From contig JANQDZ010000029.1 of assembly GCA_028278645.1 (NCBI GenBank), positions 29,610 through 93,609 on the forward strand: a stretch of DNA of 64,000 nucleotides. Direction: 5' to 3'. Of this stretch, positions 34,396 through 43,805 are shown in pieces. The translations under genes and the position numbers were made by a program. The notes below the pieces were generated by a model. That model saw only the letters and a program-made list of their open reading frames with translations, was not told where the DNA came from and did not search any database. The DNA is from Longimicrobiales bacterium (lineage in GTDB: Bacteria > Gemmatimonadota > Gemmatimonadetes > Longimicrobiales > Gaopeijiaceae). Numbering within the stretch: the first letter of the stretch is position 1; every line of letters starts with the position of its first letter.

Positions 34396-37300
34396 ATGAT
34401 CCGCCTCTCTACACGCCGACCCGTGGCAGTGGCCATGACCTATCTGGCCGTGGCCCTTCTCGGAGCGGCGGCGTGGAGAAACATCCCCATCGAGCTTCTT
34501 CCAGATACCCGGCTCCCACGCCTCTCAATCACAGCATCCTGGCCCGGAGCCTCCCCGGAAACGGTTGAGGCATTCCTCACCTCCCCCATTGAAGCGACGG
34601 TCCAACAGATCCGCGGCGTGGAGACGGTCACATCTACGTCTTCGGAGGCCAACGCATCCATCTCGGTCCAGTTCAACCGAGAAACGGACATGGACTTCGC
34701 TCGGCTGGATCTCAGCGAGCGAATCGCCACCTTGGAGGAGGACCTGCCACCCGGTGTGGGCCAGGTTCGGGTCACGCCTTACGTGCCCCCAGCTTTCGCC
34801 AACCAGGCAAACCAAGCTTTCCTCACCTACACACTCACCGGGCCCTACACCCTGGAAGCACTCCGGATGTTCATCGACGACATCCTTGCGCCGGAGATAA
34901 GCCAGATCCAGGGAGTCGCATTGGTACGGGTCCGTGGGGGAAGAGAACGGCTCGTTGAGGTTGAGTTGGATGAACACCAGATAACCTCATTCGGTTTGAC
35001 GCCTGGCGCGGTAATGAGCCGGATCGCTGACCTCGATCTGGTCCGGGAAGCCGGGCGGGTCCTGGAGGGCACGGGGTCGTACACGGTCACCATCCGGAAT
35101 AGGGCCTCCTCGGTTCGGGACATCAGGGAGGCGGTCCTCCAGGTCGGCGGGCGAACCGTCATCAGGGTGGAAGATGTCGCTCACGTCAGAGACACCTATG
35201 AGGAGGCAAGAAGTTACTACCGAATCGACGGTCGACCCGCAGTCGGATTCACGCTCGTCAAGGAGATCGGAGCAAACACCGTAAGGGTCGCCGAGGAGGT
35301 GAAGGCTAGGATGGCCCGGTTGGAGGCGGAATTACCCCATGGGACCAGGGTGATCCTCGACTCCGACGAAAGTGAGGAAATCAAGGAGAAACTCACCGAC
35401 CTTCGCTACCGGGCCCTGGTCTCAGCGGTAGTGATCTTCTTGGTTTTATTGGTGTTCCTCCGGTCGTTTCGGTCAGCGGCCGTCGTGTTCGCGACCATCG
35501 TGTTCTCGATCCTGATCGCCTTAAACCTGATCTACTTCGGTGGCTTGTCGCTGAACCTCCTAACGCTAATGGGTCTGGCCATGGGGTTCGGTCTGATCGT
35601 GGATAACTCCATCGTTGTCCTCGAGAACGTGTTCAGGCGATGGCAACAGGGCGAGCAGGCGATGTCTGCGGCCCAAAAAGGTGCCCAGCAGGTTGCGCTT
35701 CCGATCTTGGCTGCCACGGCCACGACCCTCATTGTGTTCGTGCCATTTGTATACCTCCAGGGGGAACTCCGGATCTACTACGTCCCCCTGGCCATCGTGG
35801 TGGGCCTGACCCTCCTGGCCTCCCTCTTTGTGGCGTTCTCATTCATTCCCGCCCTGTCCGGGCGGATCCTCGCTCTTGGGGGTGTTTCTAAGCTCACCTG
35901 GAGGGTCGGTGACACCGATGGAAATGGGGCGGATCACGCAGGAGCTCGGCCTCCCATCTATGTCAGGTTTTATAGCAAACTGATTCGGCTCACCCTCTCC
36001 TTTCCCTGGCTGGCCGTGGTGGTGGCCGCGGTCTGCCTGGGAGGATCGACTTATCTCTTCGACCGCTACGTGACCCGGGGGAGACTTTGGGGGGGCGGAG
36101 GCGGCCAGCAGACCTTTGTCAGTATCACGATCTCTCTTCCCAGGGGTTCGGATTTGGCCAGGACAGACGAACTTACCCGGTTCTTTGAAGAGCGACTGGC
36201 AGCCTTGCCCGAGGTCGATCGGTTTGTTTCAAACGTCGACCAGACTCAGGGAAGGATCATTGTGACCTTCCCGGAGGAGTTGGAATTCACACCGATTCCC
36301 CCAGCCATCAAAGAGCAGATGGTGGCCTATTCGCTTGGGTTTTCGGGCGCCGATGTTTTCGTGCGAGGGTTTGGGCCTTCGTTCTACGGTGGGGGTGGGT
36401 CGGCTCCAAACTACGCTATCCAAATCCTGGGCTATAACTACGAGGAGGTGCGTGCCATTGCGGAGGACATGGGTTCCCGCCTCGAGCGCATCTCCAGAAT
36501 CCGGGAGGTGGACACCAACTCGAGTGGTCGATACTCAGACGATAAGGCCATCGAGTTCGTAGTAGAGATCGACCGGGAAGGCCTCAGTCGGTATGACATG
36601 TCGGCCGCACAGTTCATTGCGGGCCTCAAATCCCTCATCCAAGGCCAGACTGATCAGTCCACAGTGAAGCTTGGAGGGGAGGAAATTCGGTTCAGCGTAA
36701 AGACTCGAGACGCCCGCTTGGTCGATCTCAGGCGACTCCGAGAGAGCATTCTTTCCACGCCGACCGGGTCCGGTATCCGGGTGGGGGACGTGGTAACCAT
36801 CAACCCCAGGAACATCCTCCCGCGGATCTCCCGTGAGAACCAACAGTACGAAAGAACCATCGCCTATGAATTCCGGGGCCCCCCGAAGCTCGGGGACCTG
36901 GTCAGGGACGCGGCGGTGGAGGCCACCCGTCTCCCACCTGGCTATTCCATTCGTGAGCGGGACATCTGGCGGTTCGGGGCAGAAGATCAGAAACAGATCT
37001 ACTTCGTTCTTGCAGTCTCTGTTCTCCTCATCTTCATGGTCACCGCTGCCCTCTTCGAATCCTTCTCCCAGCCACTCTGCGTTTTGCTGACAGTCCCCAT
37101 GGCTCTGATCGGGGTATTCCTGCTGTTCTTTTATGTGAACGCAACTTTCACAAGGGAAGCTTACATCGGAGTCATCATGATGGGGGGGATTGTGGTCAAT
37201 AACGCGATCCTTCTGGTCGATCACATCAATCAAACCCGTCGTCAGACTGGATTGCCCCTCCGTGAGGCCATCCTGACCGGCACCCTGGAACGTGTTCGAC

Positions 37301-37545
37301 CGATCCTCATGACCAGCACCACAACGATCATAGGGATGCTGCCTCTGGTCCTTTTCAGCCAGAGCGTAGACTCGAATATCTGGAATGCCCTGGCTTATGC
37401 ATTGATCGGAGGGCTTCTTTCCTCGACCCTGTTCGTACTCACCACCACGCCCGCCCTCTACCTCCTATTCGAGGAAGGTTGGGCCCGCCCACCGACACCG
37501 TCGTTCCTGATCAGAGGCCCTCTTGCTCGTCGAAGGCCTAGGTAG
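34396..37545 (+). CDS. RND-family efflux transporter, inner-membrane pump
   Basis: A 1049-residue AcrB/MdtB-like protein with the full duplicated RND topology: N-terminal helix, large porter loop (ELLPDTRLPRLSITASWPGASPETVE), helices 2-6 with the proton-relay motif GFGLIVDNSIVVLEN, and a second half with the matching periplasmic loop and C-terminal helices. At the relay the usual Asp-Asp is Asp403-Asn404. No membrane-fusion protein or outer-membrane channel gene lies next to it; the left neighbour is a propeller remnant, and the right neighbour is a convergent sigma factor. The substrate is unknown. It is likely an export pump that borrows partners, or serves another cell-envelope task. Confidence 0.92.
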   Translation: MIRLSTRRPVAVAMTYLAVALLGAAAWRNIPIELLPDTRLPRLSITASWPGASPETVEAFLTSPIEATVQQIRGVETVTSTSSEANASISVQFNRETDMDFARLDLSERIATLEEDLPPGVGQVRVTPYVPPAFANQANQAFLTYTLTGPYTLEALRMFIDDILAPEISQIQGVALVRVRGGRERLVEVELDEHQITSFGLTPGAVMSRIADLDLVREAGRVLEGTGSYTVTIRNRASSVRDIREAVLQVGGRTVIRVEDVAHVRDTYEEARSYYRIDGRPAVGFTLVKEIGANTVRVAEEVKARMARLEAELPHGTRVILDSDESEEIKEKLTDLRYRALVSAVVIFLVLLVFLRSFRSAAVVFATIVFSILIALNLIYFGGLSLNLLTLMGLAMGFGLIVDNSIVVLENVFRRWQQGEQAMSAAQKGAQQVALPILAATATTLIVFVPFVYLQGELRIYYVPLAIVVGLTLLASLFVAFSFIPALSGRILALGGVSKLTWRVGDTDGNGADHAGARPPIYVRFYSKLIRLTLSFPWLAVVVAAVCLGGSTYLFDRYVTRGRLWGGGGGQQTFVSITISLPRGSDLARTDELTRFFEERLAALPEVDRFVSNVDQTQGRIIVTFPEELEFTPIPPAIKEQMVAYSLGFSGADVFVRGFGPSFYGGGGSAPNYAIQILGYNYEEVRAIAEDMGSRLERISRIREVDTNSSGRYSDDKAIEFVVEIDREGLSRYDMSAAQFIAGLKSLIQGQTDQSTVKLGGEEIRFSVKTRDARLVDLRRLRESILSTPTGSGIRVGDVVTINPRNILPRISRENQQYERTIAYEFRGPPKLGDLVRDAAVEATRLPPGYSIRERDIWRFGAEDQKQIYFVLAVSVLLIFMVTAALFESFSQPLCVLLTVPMALIGVFLLFFYVNATFTREAYIGVIMMGGIVVNNAILLVDHINQTRRQTGLPLREAILTGTLERVRPILMTSTTTIIGMLPLVLFSQSVDSNIWNALAYALIGGLLSSTLFVLTTTPALYLLFEEGWARPPTPSFLIRGPLARRRPR

Positions 37546-37569
37546 TCGGAGTGTCAATCGAACTAGGTC

Positions 37570-38172
37570 TCATGGAAGATCCTCCACAAGCTCCCGCTGA
37601 GCCTTCTTCACCAACTCTCCAATCTTCCTCCTCGCCCGAAAAAGCGAGGATCGAGTATTGGTCTGGGTCCTGCCCAGTTCACGAGCGACCTCACACGGGC
37701 GCATCCCGCGTAAATCAACCATCTGGAAAACCGAAGACTGCAGCGGAGGGAGCGCGTCGGCCGCCTCGAGGACCGCTTTGACCGCCCTGTCCCGGTCGAT
37801 CCTCTCGGGATCAGAGGGGACTGTGCCTGGATCAGTCCCGGTTTGGAGCATGGATTCGACCTTCCGCTTCTCCAAGTCCTGCTTTCGATAGAATCCTGAC
37901 ACCTCGTTCAGGGTGATTCGGTAGAGCCAGCTGGAGAGCTTGGAATCCCCACGGAACCGCGGGAGCCAAGTGTAGAGCTTCAGAAGAACCAGTTGGGTCA
38001 CATCTTCGGCGTCGTCGGGATCTCGAATCTTCACCCTGGCCCAGTCATGGACCACGGATCGAGCAGCGCTCAGAAGAATGGACAAGGCAGTCGGGTCGCC
38101 CTGAGAGGCTTCGGAAACAAGCGGGGACTCCCGCTCTCTCAACAAGCGGACTGCAGACGTAGATCCGATCAC
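37570..38172 (-). CDS. ECF RNA polymerase sigma factor
   Basis: A 200-residue sigma-70 family protein of the extracytoplasmic-function type. Region 2 is present (RDPDDAEDVTQLVLLKLYTWLPRF and SSWLYRITLNEV), then a linker and region 4 (LPPLQSSVFQMVDLRGMRPCEVARELGRTQTNTRSSLFRARRKI) with its helix-turn-helix. No anti-sigma gene follows; the gene is convergent with the RND pump, leaving 24 bp between stops. Its target promoters cannot be read. Confidence 0.92.
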   Translation of the reverse strand: MIGSTSAVRLLRERESPLVSEASQGDPTALSILLSAARSVVHDWARVKIRDPDDAEDVTQLVLLKLYTWLPRFRGDSKLSSWLYRITLNEVSGFYRKQDLEKRKVESMLQTGTDPGTVPSDPERIDRDRAVKAVLEAADALPPLQSSVFQMVDLRGMRPCEVARELGRTQTNTRSSLFRARRKIGELVKKAQRELVEDLP

Positions 38173-38406
38173 CAGAGGTATCCCCTGAAAACTCCGGGAG
38201 AGTCTCCCGTTGCCGGAGGTATCGGGGCCAAAAAGTAAACTGGAACTCTCACGGGACCTCCAGTTTGATTAGTACTATTAACCTAGTTGTACGTTCAGGC
38301 TTTCAGGGGGTTCCCGGGGGCGAGCAACGGTCGGGCTCCCAACCCATTCTTAGCCAGAGACGGGTGTGTTCACTTTTCCGTGCAATCTCGTCCGGGGAGT
38401 CCGGCC

Positions 38407-38671
38407 ATGGCCGATAGAGGGGTTTCACTGGAGCCGATTTGGTTCGCTACTACGGTCTTTTTCCTCACTGCGATCCTCACTGGTTGCGAAACGGATGGTC
38501 CCAAGGGGACCAGGCTGTTGGGTGACCTCCCAATCCTGACCGTCGAAGAGGTGACCCGCATCGGACATTTGAATGACCCCGAGGTTGGGTTCTCTCGGCT
38601 TGGGGAAGTAGATGTCGACCGGGACGGGAATGACCGACGGTAACCTCTACCTTCTTGTCATCCCACAGTAA
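38407..38671 (+). pseudogene. N-terminal remnant of a propeller lipoprotein, frameshifted
   Basis: From the ATG at 38407 a lipoprotein signal (FFLTAILTGC) is followed by LTVEEVTRIGHLNDPE and LGEVDVDRDGN, the start of the first blade. The frame then stops at 38643, while a neighbouring frame continues as DGNLYLLVIPQ and stops at 38669-38671. A partial duplication (GACCGGGACGGG / GACCGACGG) sits at the break. Only the first blade of a propeller remains. Confidence 0.65.
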
Positions 38672-38846
38672 CGCGATCGTTTTGAGCCAACTCCGGCTAA
38701 GCCATCCTGGGAATCGCGACTCGGCAACGATCGTTGATTCCCATCTCCCTCCTGGGCCCATTCGTCTTCTCTTTGGTCGCCCTTGAACACCTCGGACATC
38801 ACTCAGAGAAAAACGGGACCCTTGACCGGAATTCCAAAAGTGTAAT

Positions 38847-38870
38847 AGTGTATTATAACACCGATACACT
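38847..38870 (+). promoter_or_regulatory. inverted repeat AGTGTAT-N10-ATACACT, candidate GntR operator
   Basis: Perfect 7-bp arms (38847-38853, 38864-38870) surround a TATAAC and end 10 bp before the GntR start codon. Operators of this shape (AGTGTA...TACACT) are known for YtrA-type GntR repressors that control ABC transporters, so autoregulation of the whole operon is the simplest reading. Confidence 0.7.
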
Positions 38871-38880
38871 AGGACCAGCC

Positions 38881-39264
38881 ATGTTCGAACACATTGATCC
38901 ACGCAGCCCAAACCCCCTCTGGGGCCAGATCTCGGCCCGCATCAGGGTGGCTATCGCCGCGGGCGAGCTCCAACCCGGGGAGGCTCTACCCTCGGTCAGG
39001 GAGTTGGCTAAGAAGCTGAGGGTGAACCCCGCGACGGTCGCCCAAGCCTACAAGGGCCTGGCCCTCGAGGGGTTTGTCGAAACCCGCCACGGGGCTGGGA
39101 CATTCGTCCAGGAGGTAGGGACGGACCGCCGCGCCGAGGAGAGGAAGGCCAAAGCGGCCGCCTTGGTCCGCAGGATGCTGGTGGATGCGGCCCGTTTGGG
39201 AATCGGGATCGAGGAGATGGCGGATGCTTTCCATGAAGAAGCCGGGAGTAAAGTCCATGGGTAA
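38881..39264 (+). CDS. GntR-family regulator, YtrA type
   Basis: A 127-residue regulator. The wHTH region is typical (PLWGQISARIRVAIAAGELQPGEALPSVRELAKKLRVNPATVAQAYKGLALEGFVETRHGAGTFV), followed by a short helical tail instead of a ligand-binding domain, as in the YtrA subfamily. The ATG at 38881 sits right behind the operator-like palindrome, and an upstream in-frame start at 38734 is not needed. Its stop overlaps the ABC ATPase start by eight bases (ATGGGTAA). It is expected to repress the five-gene operon until an inducer, often a cell-wall antibiotic in this family, is sensed. Confidence 0.92.
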   Translation: MFEHIDPRSPNPLWGQISARIRVAIAAGELQPGEALPSVRELAKKLRVNPATVAQAYKGLALEGFVETRHGAGTFVQEVGTDRRAEERKAKAAALVRRMLVDAARLGIGIEEMADAFHEEAGSKVHG

Positions 39265-40189
39265 CGCGATCGAAATCCGCGGGTTGAATTGGAGGCCGGG
39301 GAAAGACTTCGCCCTTCGGGACCTGAACCTCACGGTTCCAGAAGGCGCTATCTACGGTTTTCTTGGGCCCAACGGATCCGGGAAGACGTCTACAATCCGA
39401 CTGTTGATGGGGATGGCAAAGGCGGGTTCCGGGAAGATCGAGGTTCTAGGCGGGTCCGTGCCGGAGGATCTGCGTCGAACCCTCTCATTAACCGGGTACG
39501 TGCCGGAACGGCCTCATCTTTATCCGGGCCTGACCGTGAGGGAGTCGATCAACTTCCACAGCACGTTTTTTCCCACTTGGGACGGTGGTTGGGCCAGAAA
39601 CCTGATTGACAGTTTTGCTCTTCCCCCAACGGCTAAGGTTGGAAGACTCTCAAAGGGTGAAGTAGGGAAGCTCATGATGCTTCTCGCCCTCTGCCAACGA
39701 CCCAGGCTTCTCGTCCTGGACGAGCCCACTGATGGTCTCGATCCAGTGGTGAGGCGAGAGGTGCTCACCGCAATCATGGAATATGTGTCGGAAACCACCG
39801 CGACCGTCTTCATCTCAAGCCATTTGGTTCACGAGCTAGAGCGGTTTTGTGATTGGATCGGGGTCCTGGAATACGGGACGCTCCTGACGGAGATGCCCAT
39901 GGAGGCATTCAAGAACGAGATCAAAAGACTCCGGGTGGTTGGTGCACCGCAGGAACCCCCGGGGGATCTGCCCTGCCAGGTTCTTGGTCGGCACCCATCC
40001 GACGGTTTGTTCACAGGGGAAACCTGGGTGGTCCGGGGATGGGAGGAGGAGATGGCCGCCTGTTTCGCTTCAAGCGGGGCCGTGGTAAAGGACGTGACTC
40101 ACCTGGATCTGGAGGATGGCTTTGTGGAGCTCCTTCGGACGGCAAGACCCGAGCGTTGGCGGGAACAAGCCACGGGAAAGGAGGTCTGA
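39257..40189 (+). CDS. ABC transporter ATP-binding protein
   Basis: A 310-residue ABC ATPase. Walker A is GPNGSGKT (37-44). The signature is LSKGEVGKLMM, and Walker B plus D-loop is LLVLDEPTDGLDP, followed by the switch histidine in SSHLVHE. Residues after 220 form a C-terminal extension (a bacitracin/YtrB-like tail). The start overlaps the GntR stop; the permease starts 3 bp after its stop. Together they make an exporter-type ABC unit. Confidence 0.93.
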   Translation: MGNAIEIRGLNWRPGKDFALRDLNLTVPEGAIYGFLGPNGSGKTSTIRLLMGMAKAGSGKIEVLGGSVPEDLRRTLSLTGYVPERPHLYPGLTVRESINFHSTFFPTWDGGWARNLIDSFALPPTAKVGRLSKGEVGKLMMLLALCQRPRLLVLDEPTDGLDPVVRREVLTAIMEYVSETTATVFISSHLVHELERFCDWIGVLEYGTLLTEMPMEAFKNEIKRLRVVGAPQEPPGDLPCQVLGRHPSDGLFTGETWVVRGWEEEMAACFASSGAVVKDVTHLDLEDGFVELLRTARPERWREQATGKEV

Positions 40190-40192
40190 ACC

Positions 40193-40885
40193 ATGTTCCA
40201 ACAGATCCTGTTCATCCATTGGAAAGGGATCCGATTCGGGCTGCTCCCCCTGATGGTGGTTTCCTTTGGCTTACCCCTCCTGGTAGTCCAAGGTCTGGTC
40301 TCCGGGTCCGAGGACCCGGAGGTGGCTAGCCTGGCGGCGACCGGTATGCTGGGAGCGCTCCGTGCGTGGGCCCCCTTGCTTCCATTAATTGCGTCAATCG
40401 CTGGCGTCACCCTTGCCCTTTCGGCTTGGGCCTGGGATCACCGCCAGAACCACGTCTATTCCTTGTCACTACCCTTCGCCCGCTGGGAATACGTCCTTTT
40501 GAAGATGGGCGGCGGCGCAGTACTTCTACTCCTCCCCTGTATCGCTTTCTGGATCGGTGCTGTCCTGGCGACGTCCTCCCTGGAGATCCCCATCGGTTTA
40601 CGAGCATACCCGACCGCTGTGGCGATTCGGTTCCTCCTCACGGCCCTGATCATCTATTCGGCGCTATTCGCTTTGGCCGCTGGGACCTTCCGAACGGCCA
40701 TCTGGATCCTTTTCCTTGCAACCGTCTTGCTCGTCTCAGGCGAGATGATCTTCGATTTCCTCGGAAGGACCATACATCCGAGTATTGACGGGTTCTCCTT
40801 CCTGGAATGGGCGCTGGACCTTTCCCTTTCCTGGCCAGGACCTTTTGAGGTCCTCACCGGCAGCTGGATGTTGATCGATGTATAG
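40193..40885 (+). CDS. ABC transporter permease
   Basis: A 230-residue membrane protein with six hydrophobic segments (for example FGLLPLMVVSFGLPLLVVQG, LLPLIASIAGVTLALSAWA, AVLLLLPCIAFWIGAVLA, AIWILFLATVLLVSGEMIF). The size and the loop DHRQNHVYSLSLPFARWEYVLLKM fit ABC-2-type permeases paired with YtrB-like ATPases. Its last eight bases overlap the start of the next gene. Confidence 0.85.
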   Translation: MFQQILFIHWKGIRFGLLPLMVVSFGLPLLVVQGLVSGSEDPEVASLAATGMLGALRAWAPLLPLIASIAGVTLALSAWAWDHRQNHVYSLSLPFARWEYVLLKMGGGAVLLLLPCIAFWIGAVLATSSLEIPIGLRAYPTAVAIRFLLTALIIYSALFALAAGTFRTAIWILFLATVLLVSGEMIFDFLGRTIHPSIDGFSFLEWALDLSLSWPGPFEVLTGSWMLIDV

Positions 40886-42026
40886 GCCCCCTCCCCCTCG
40901 CCGAGTTCGTCTAGCGTTAATTGGGGTCGCGGCCATGTTTTCGACGGGATCGCTCTTCCCAAAACCATCCTGCGCCCAGCCGGCCCCGGACCTGACAATC
41001 CAGGAAATCGGGTCGGAGTTGGAGGCTCTCCTCCCGACCTGGAGGAGGCTCGGTCGGGAATCGAGGGTCGCCGACAGTCTTCGGCGGGCCTTGGAGGGAG
41101 AAGAGAAGCAGGTCCCGGTCGATACCTTCCAGGTGGGCCCCTTCACCCTTATGGCCGAGCCGCGACAGAGGGAGATGGTCCAGGAGCTATTCGATGAGAT
41201 CTGGTCCGATCTCTCCCCTCTCCTGAGGGGCTCAGAGCACATTTTTGAGCCCTGGGCCTTCCTTGCCTACAGGTCCTGGAACCAGAGAAGGATGTACATG
41301 CGGGGAGATTCCGTCTTGGAGATCAACGTCCCGAGTCGGTTCAAGGGGGCGTTTTTCCGGCGAGAGGCGTACTCCAAGGTCGGCCAGGTCCTACGCCACA
41401 ACCTGCCTCCTCCGTTAAAGGAGTGGATTGGTGCCCAATCAACGGCGCTCGCGACCGAGAACTCAGGATGGGTGGCGCGTGAGTTGGCAACGGCTCCCTC
41501 CACGGTAGCCCGGGAGTGTTTCGACGGAGACGTGGCGTACTGCAAGCTGGCCCTGGGGTTGGCTGAGTCAGAACCCGATTGGAACGTCTGGTACACCGCA
41601 GCGGAGCGCCGCCACATCGTCTCGAGGATTGGGCCAGGAAGGGCCGATCCTCGAAGATCCGCTCTATGGAGCGGGTGTGTAGAGGTCCAGAATCTCGAGG
41701 CATGCGATCTCTTCCTCAGCACTCGGAAACCGGAATCTCCGCTCAGAACCATGGCTCGAGTTTCTTTGCTCACCTTTTCTCTCCGGCTGAGAGGGGAAGG
41801 GTCGTTCCAGAGGCTCCTTCTGACGGAAGAGAAGGATGCTTTGGAGCAGCTGGGAGAATTGGCGGATCTGCCGCCGGATAGCCTGATCGCGGCGTGGCGC
41901 CGGGAGGTGTTGGGAGCCCAGCCAACGGCATGGGCAGGATTGGTGGGTGCGCCGGTGGCCGTCCTATTCTGGTTTGTTTTCTTCGGAGCCCTGGCAATGA
42001 GGAGCACAAGATGTCGCCTTGGCTGA
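40878..42026 (+). CDS. unrecognised exported protein with C-terminal membrane anchor (partner A)
   Basis: A 382-residue protein. A signal-like N-terminus (to about SCAQ, residue 34) is followed by a soluble domain that includes EIWSDLSPLLRGSEHIFEPW, VPSRFKGAFFRREAYSKVGQVLRHNLPPPLKEWIG, and a Cys pair in ECFDGDVAYCKLALG. A helical region (DALEQLGELADLPPDSLIAAWRREVL) and one membrane helix (AGLVGAPVAVLFWFVFFGALAM) end it. The layout loosely recalls peptidase-MA-like proteins but has no HExxH, so activity is not claimed. The start overlaps the permease gene by eight bases, and its 3' end overlaps the next gene by 16; it is part of the ABC operon. Confidence 0.8.
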   Translation: MYRPPPPRRVRLALIGVAAMFSTGSLFPKPSCAQPAPDLTIQEIGSELEALLPTWRRLGRESRVADSLRRALEGEEKQVPVDTFQVGPFTLMAEPRQREMVQELFDEIWSDLSPLLRGSEHIFEPWAFLAYRSWNQRRMYMRGDSVLEINVPSRFKGAFFRREAYSKVGQVLRHNLPPPLKEWIGAQSTALATENSGWVARELATAPSTVARECFDGDVAYCKLALGLAESEPDWNVWYTAAERRHIVSRIGPGRADPRRSALWSGCVEVQNLEACDLFLSTRKPESPLRTMARVSLLTFSLRLRGEGSFQRLLLTEEKDALEQLGELADLPPDSLIAAWRREVLGAQPTAWAGLVGAPVAVLFWFVFFGALAMRSTRCRLG

Positions 42027-43216
42027 ACCGATGGTCCCTCACGGGTCTTGGTTTGATGGTCCTGGTCGCTCTTTGGGCCCTCCCTCCCCGTTCTTCAGAA
42101 GATTGGTTCCCGGACCGAAACTGGAGGGTCTTCAGGTACGGCACGGCCACCCCGGAGTTCGAAGCGGTAAACAAGGAGGTTCGGGACCTAGCACGAACAT
42201 ATCAGCGTCTGGTATGGGCGGATTCCATCAGAGGTCTGGCAAGCGGTGCGGCTCAGGCTGGCGTCTCGTTCCTCGCCGGGACTCCGACCTGGGCCCCGGC
42301 CGGATCCTCTGCGGCGCTAACGGAGGGGATCCGGGCACAGCTCGACTCCGAGGGGGTCAGAGAGCCAGCAGTCACAATTGGAGCCCTGATCATCGACTCT
42401 GACTATGGTCGCCACCCCGGAACCCCATCGGGATGGAGTTCATCGAAGAAGTTCGAATCCATAGTCAGCCTGGATGACCAACTCCCTTTCTGTGTAAGGG
42501 TAGGAGGTGATCCGGACCAGCACCCGAGAATTGGAATCACGGTGGAAGACTTTTTGTGGGCGCCACCCGGTTCCCGGCAGATGTCCAATCCCCTGGGGCC
42601 CTGCCTCCTCCACGCGAAGTACGGGAGCCCAGGTGACTCCATTTTTTTGTGGCTCCGGGCCGGTGGATACGCCTTCGCGGAAGGGTCCTTTCCCAGGTGG
42701 GTCGAGTTTCGGGTCCACCCGAGAACTCCGGTCGTTCGCGGCGTGGGATTCAGGAGGGTTCCCTATCTTTCGGTTGACGGTACAGCTTGTGCCGGCGGCC
42801 AACGTGGTGCCTGCATTCGGATCCTGCGCCTACAAGCTTCCTCCGATGACCTCTCTTACCTCTATGATTTGGAATCGGGGGGACGTTCGTGGACTTCTCC
42901 AGTTGGGTACGGCTCCGGAGTCGTTGGCTCTCTCAGGAACTTCGGCGGCGTGGAAGCCCGCCTCCTTTACGACCTCGAGGAGGAGTTCGGGGAGGAGCGG
43001 TTCGGCCATTTCTGGCGTTCGGAGCTCTCTTTCGAGCAGGCCTTTTTGGCTGCTTTTCGTGAGCCTGCCGAGCAATGGCTCCTTAGATGGGCTCAAGAGA
43101 GGTGGGGAGAAGTGGACGTTAGCCCGCGGGTCACGATGGAGGCCACCTTCCTCTCGTTCCTCACAATAGGGGCCTTCGTCGGTTTGGCCCTTTATAGGAG
43201 GAGAAGAACGCTCTAG
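42011..43216 (+). CDS. unrecognised membrane-anchored extracytoplasmic protein (partner B)
   Basis: A 401-residue protein. The ATG at 42011 follows GAGGAG and opens a membrane segment (LTGLGLMVLVALWALPP). The body holds a Cys pair in GTACAGGQRGACIRIL and the helical stretch LYDLEEEFGEERFGHFWRSE, then FEQAFLAAFREPAEQWLLRWAQERWG. One membrane helix plus a basic tail (FLSFLTIGAFVGLALYRRRR) closes it. The order N-anchor/soluble domain/Cys pair/helical bundle/C-anchor matches partner A, suggesting the two are distant paralogs working with the ABC unit. It has no recognised catalytic motif. Confidence 0.8.
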   Translation: MSPWLNRWSLTGLGLMVLVALWALPPRSSEDWFPDRNWRVFRYGTATPEFEAVNKEVRDLARTYQRLVWADSIRGLASGAAQAGVSFLAGTPTWAPAGSSAALTEGIRAQLDSEGVREPAVTIGALIIDSDYGRHPGTPSGWSSSKKFESIVSLDDQLPFCVRVGGDPDQHPRIGITVEDFLWAPPGSRQMSNPLGPCLLHAKYGSPGDSIFLWLRAGGYAFAEGSFPRWVEFRVHPRTPVVRGVGFRRVPYLSVDGTACAGGQRGACIRILRLQASSDDLSYLYDLESGGRSWTSPVGYGSGVVGSLRNFGGVEARLLYDLEEEFGEERFGHFWRSELSFEQAFLAAFREPAEQWLLRWAQERWGEVDVSPRVTMEATFLSFLTIGAFVGLALYRRRRTL

Positions 43217-43421
43217 GGCATCGGCCCGCGAGGGACTCACCCGCCTGCCGAGTTTCGGGTTGCACGTTTTAAGCCAATCGACCGTCCATTGTTCAGTCGG
43301 ATTTAACTCGGGCCCTCTCGGTGGTCGCCAGGGGGCGATAGGTACGTTTGTAACGCTCCCTGAGATTCGGGGAGCAACCGAGGCGTCATCGGGCTATGTA
43401 CAAACCTGGGCCAAGAGACCG

Positions 43422-43805
43422 GTGAAGGGATCGTTACGGGTCGGCTTTACTGCCGTAGCGGTGCTCTCTTGGCTGCTGCCTGAGGCGGGGCATGCACAGG
43501 TTTGGGAGGTCCAGGTCGCCTGGGTTCGGATCGACCACGACTACCCGCCCTCGACATACGACACAAGGGAGCAGGTCCCGGTTGGTTTCGGTATGTCAGC
43601 CAGAAGGAGTCTCAAAACGCCCAGTCTTTTCCTGGAGCTCGAATATACCCGCGGCGCTGAGGAACGACCTGGCGCGATCTGCGGAGGGTTCGTGCAACCT
43701 GGCGACTGCATACTGGAACAGGTTGGATATTCCGGAGGCGTGTCGATGCTTTCCCTCGGGTTGGCCATCCGGTGGGGCCGTTATCGAAATGGCAGCGATC
43801 CCTGA
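43422..43805 (+). CDS. small exported beta-rich protein
   Basis: A 127-residue protein if started at GTG 43422, which opens a Sec signal (VGFTAVAVLSWLLPEAGHAQ). The mature part has short beta strands (VWEVQVAWVRIDHDY, LFLELEYTRGA, GVSMLSLGLAIRWGRY) and two Cys (AICGGFVQPGDC) that could pair. It resembles small outer-membrane barrel-like proteins, with no specific family. A longer in-frame start at 43260 is possible but would place the signal mid-protein. Confidence 0.6.
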   Translation: MKGSLRVGFTAVAVLSWLLPEAGHAQVWEVQVAWVRIDHDYPPSTYDTREQVPVGFGMSARRSLKTPSLFLELEYTRGAEERPGAICGGFVQPGDCILEQVGYSGGVSMLSLGLAIRWGRYRNGSDP

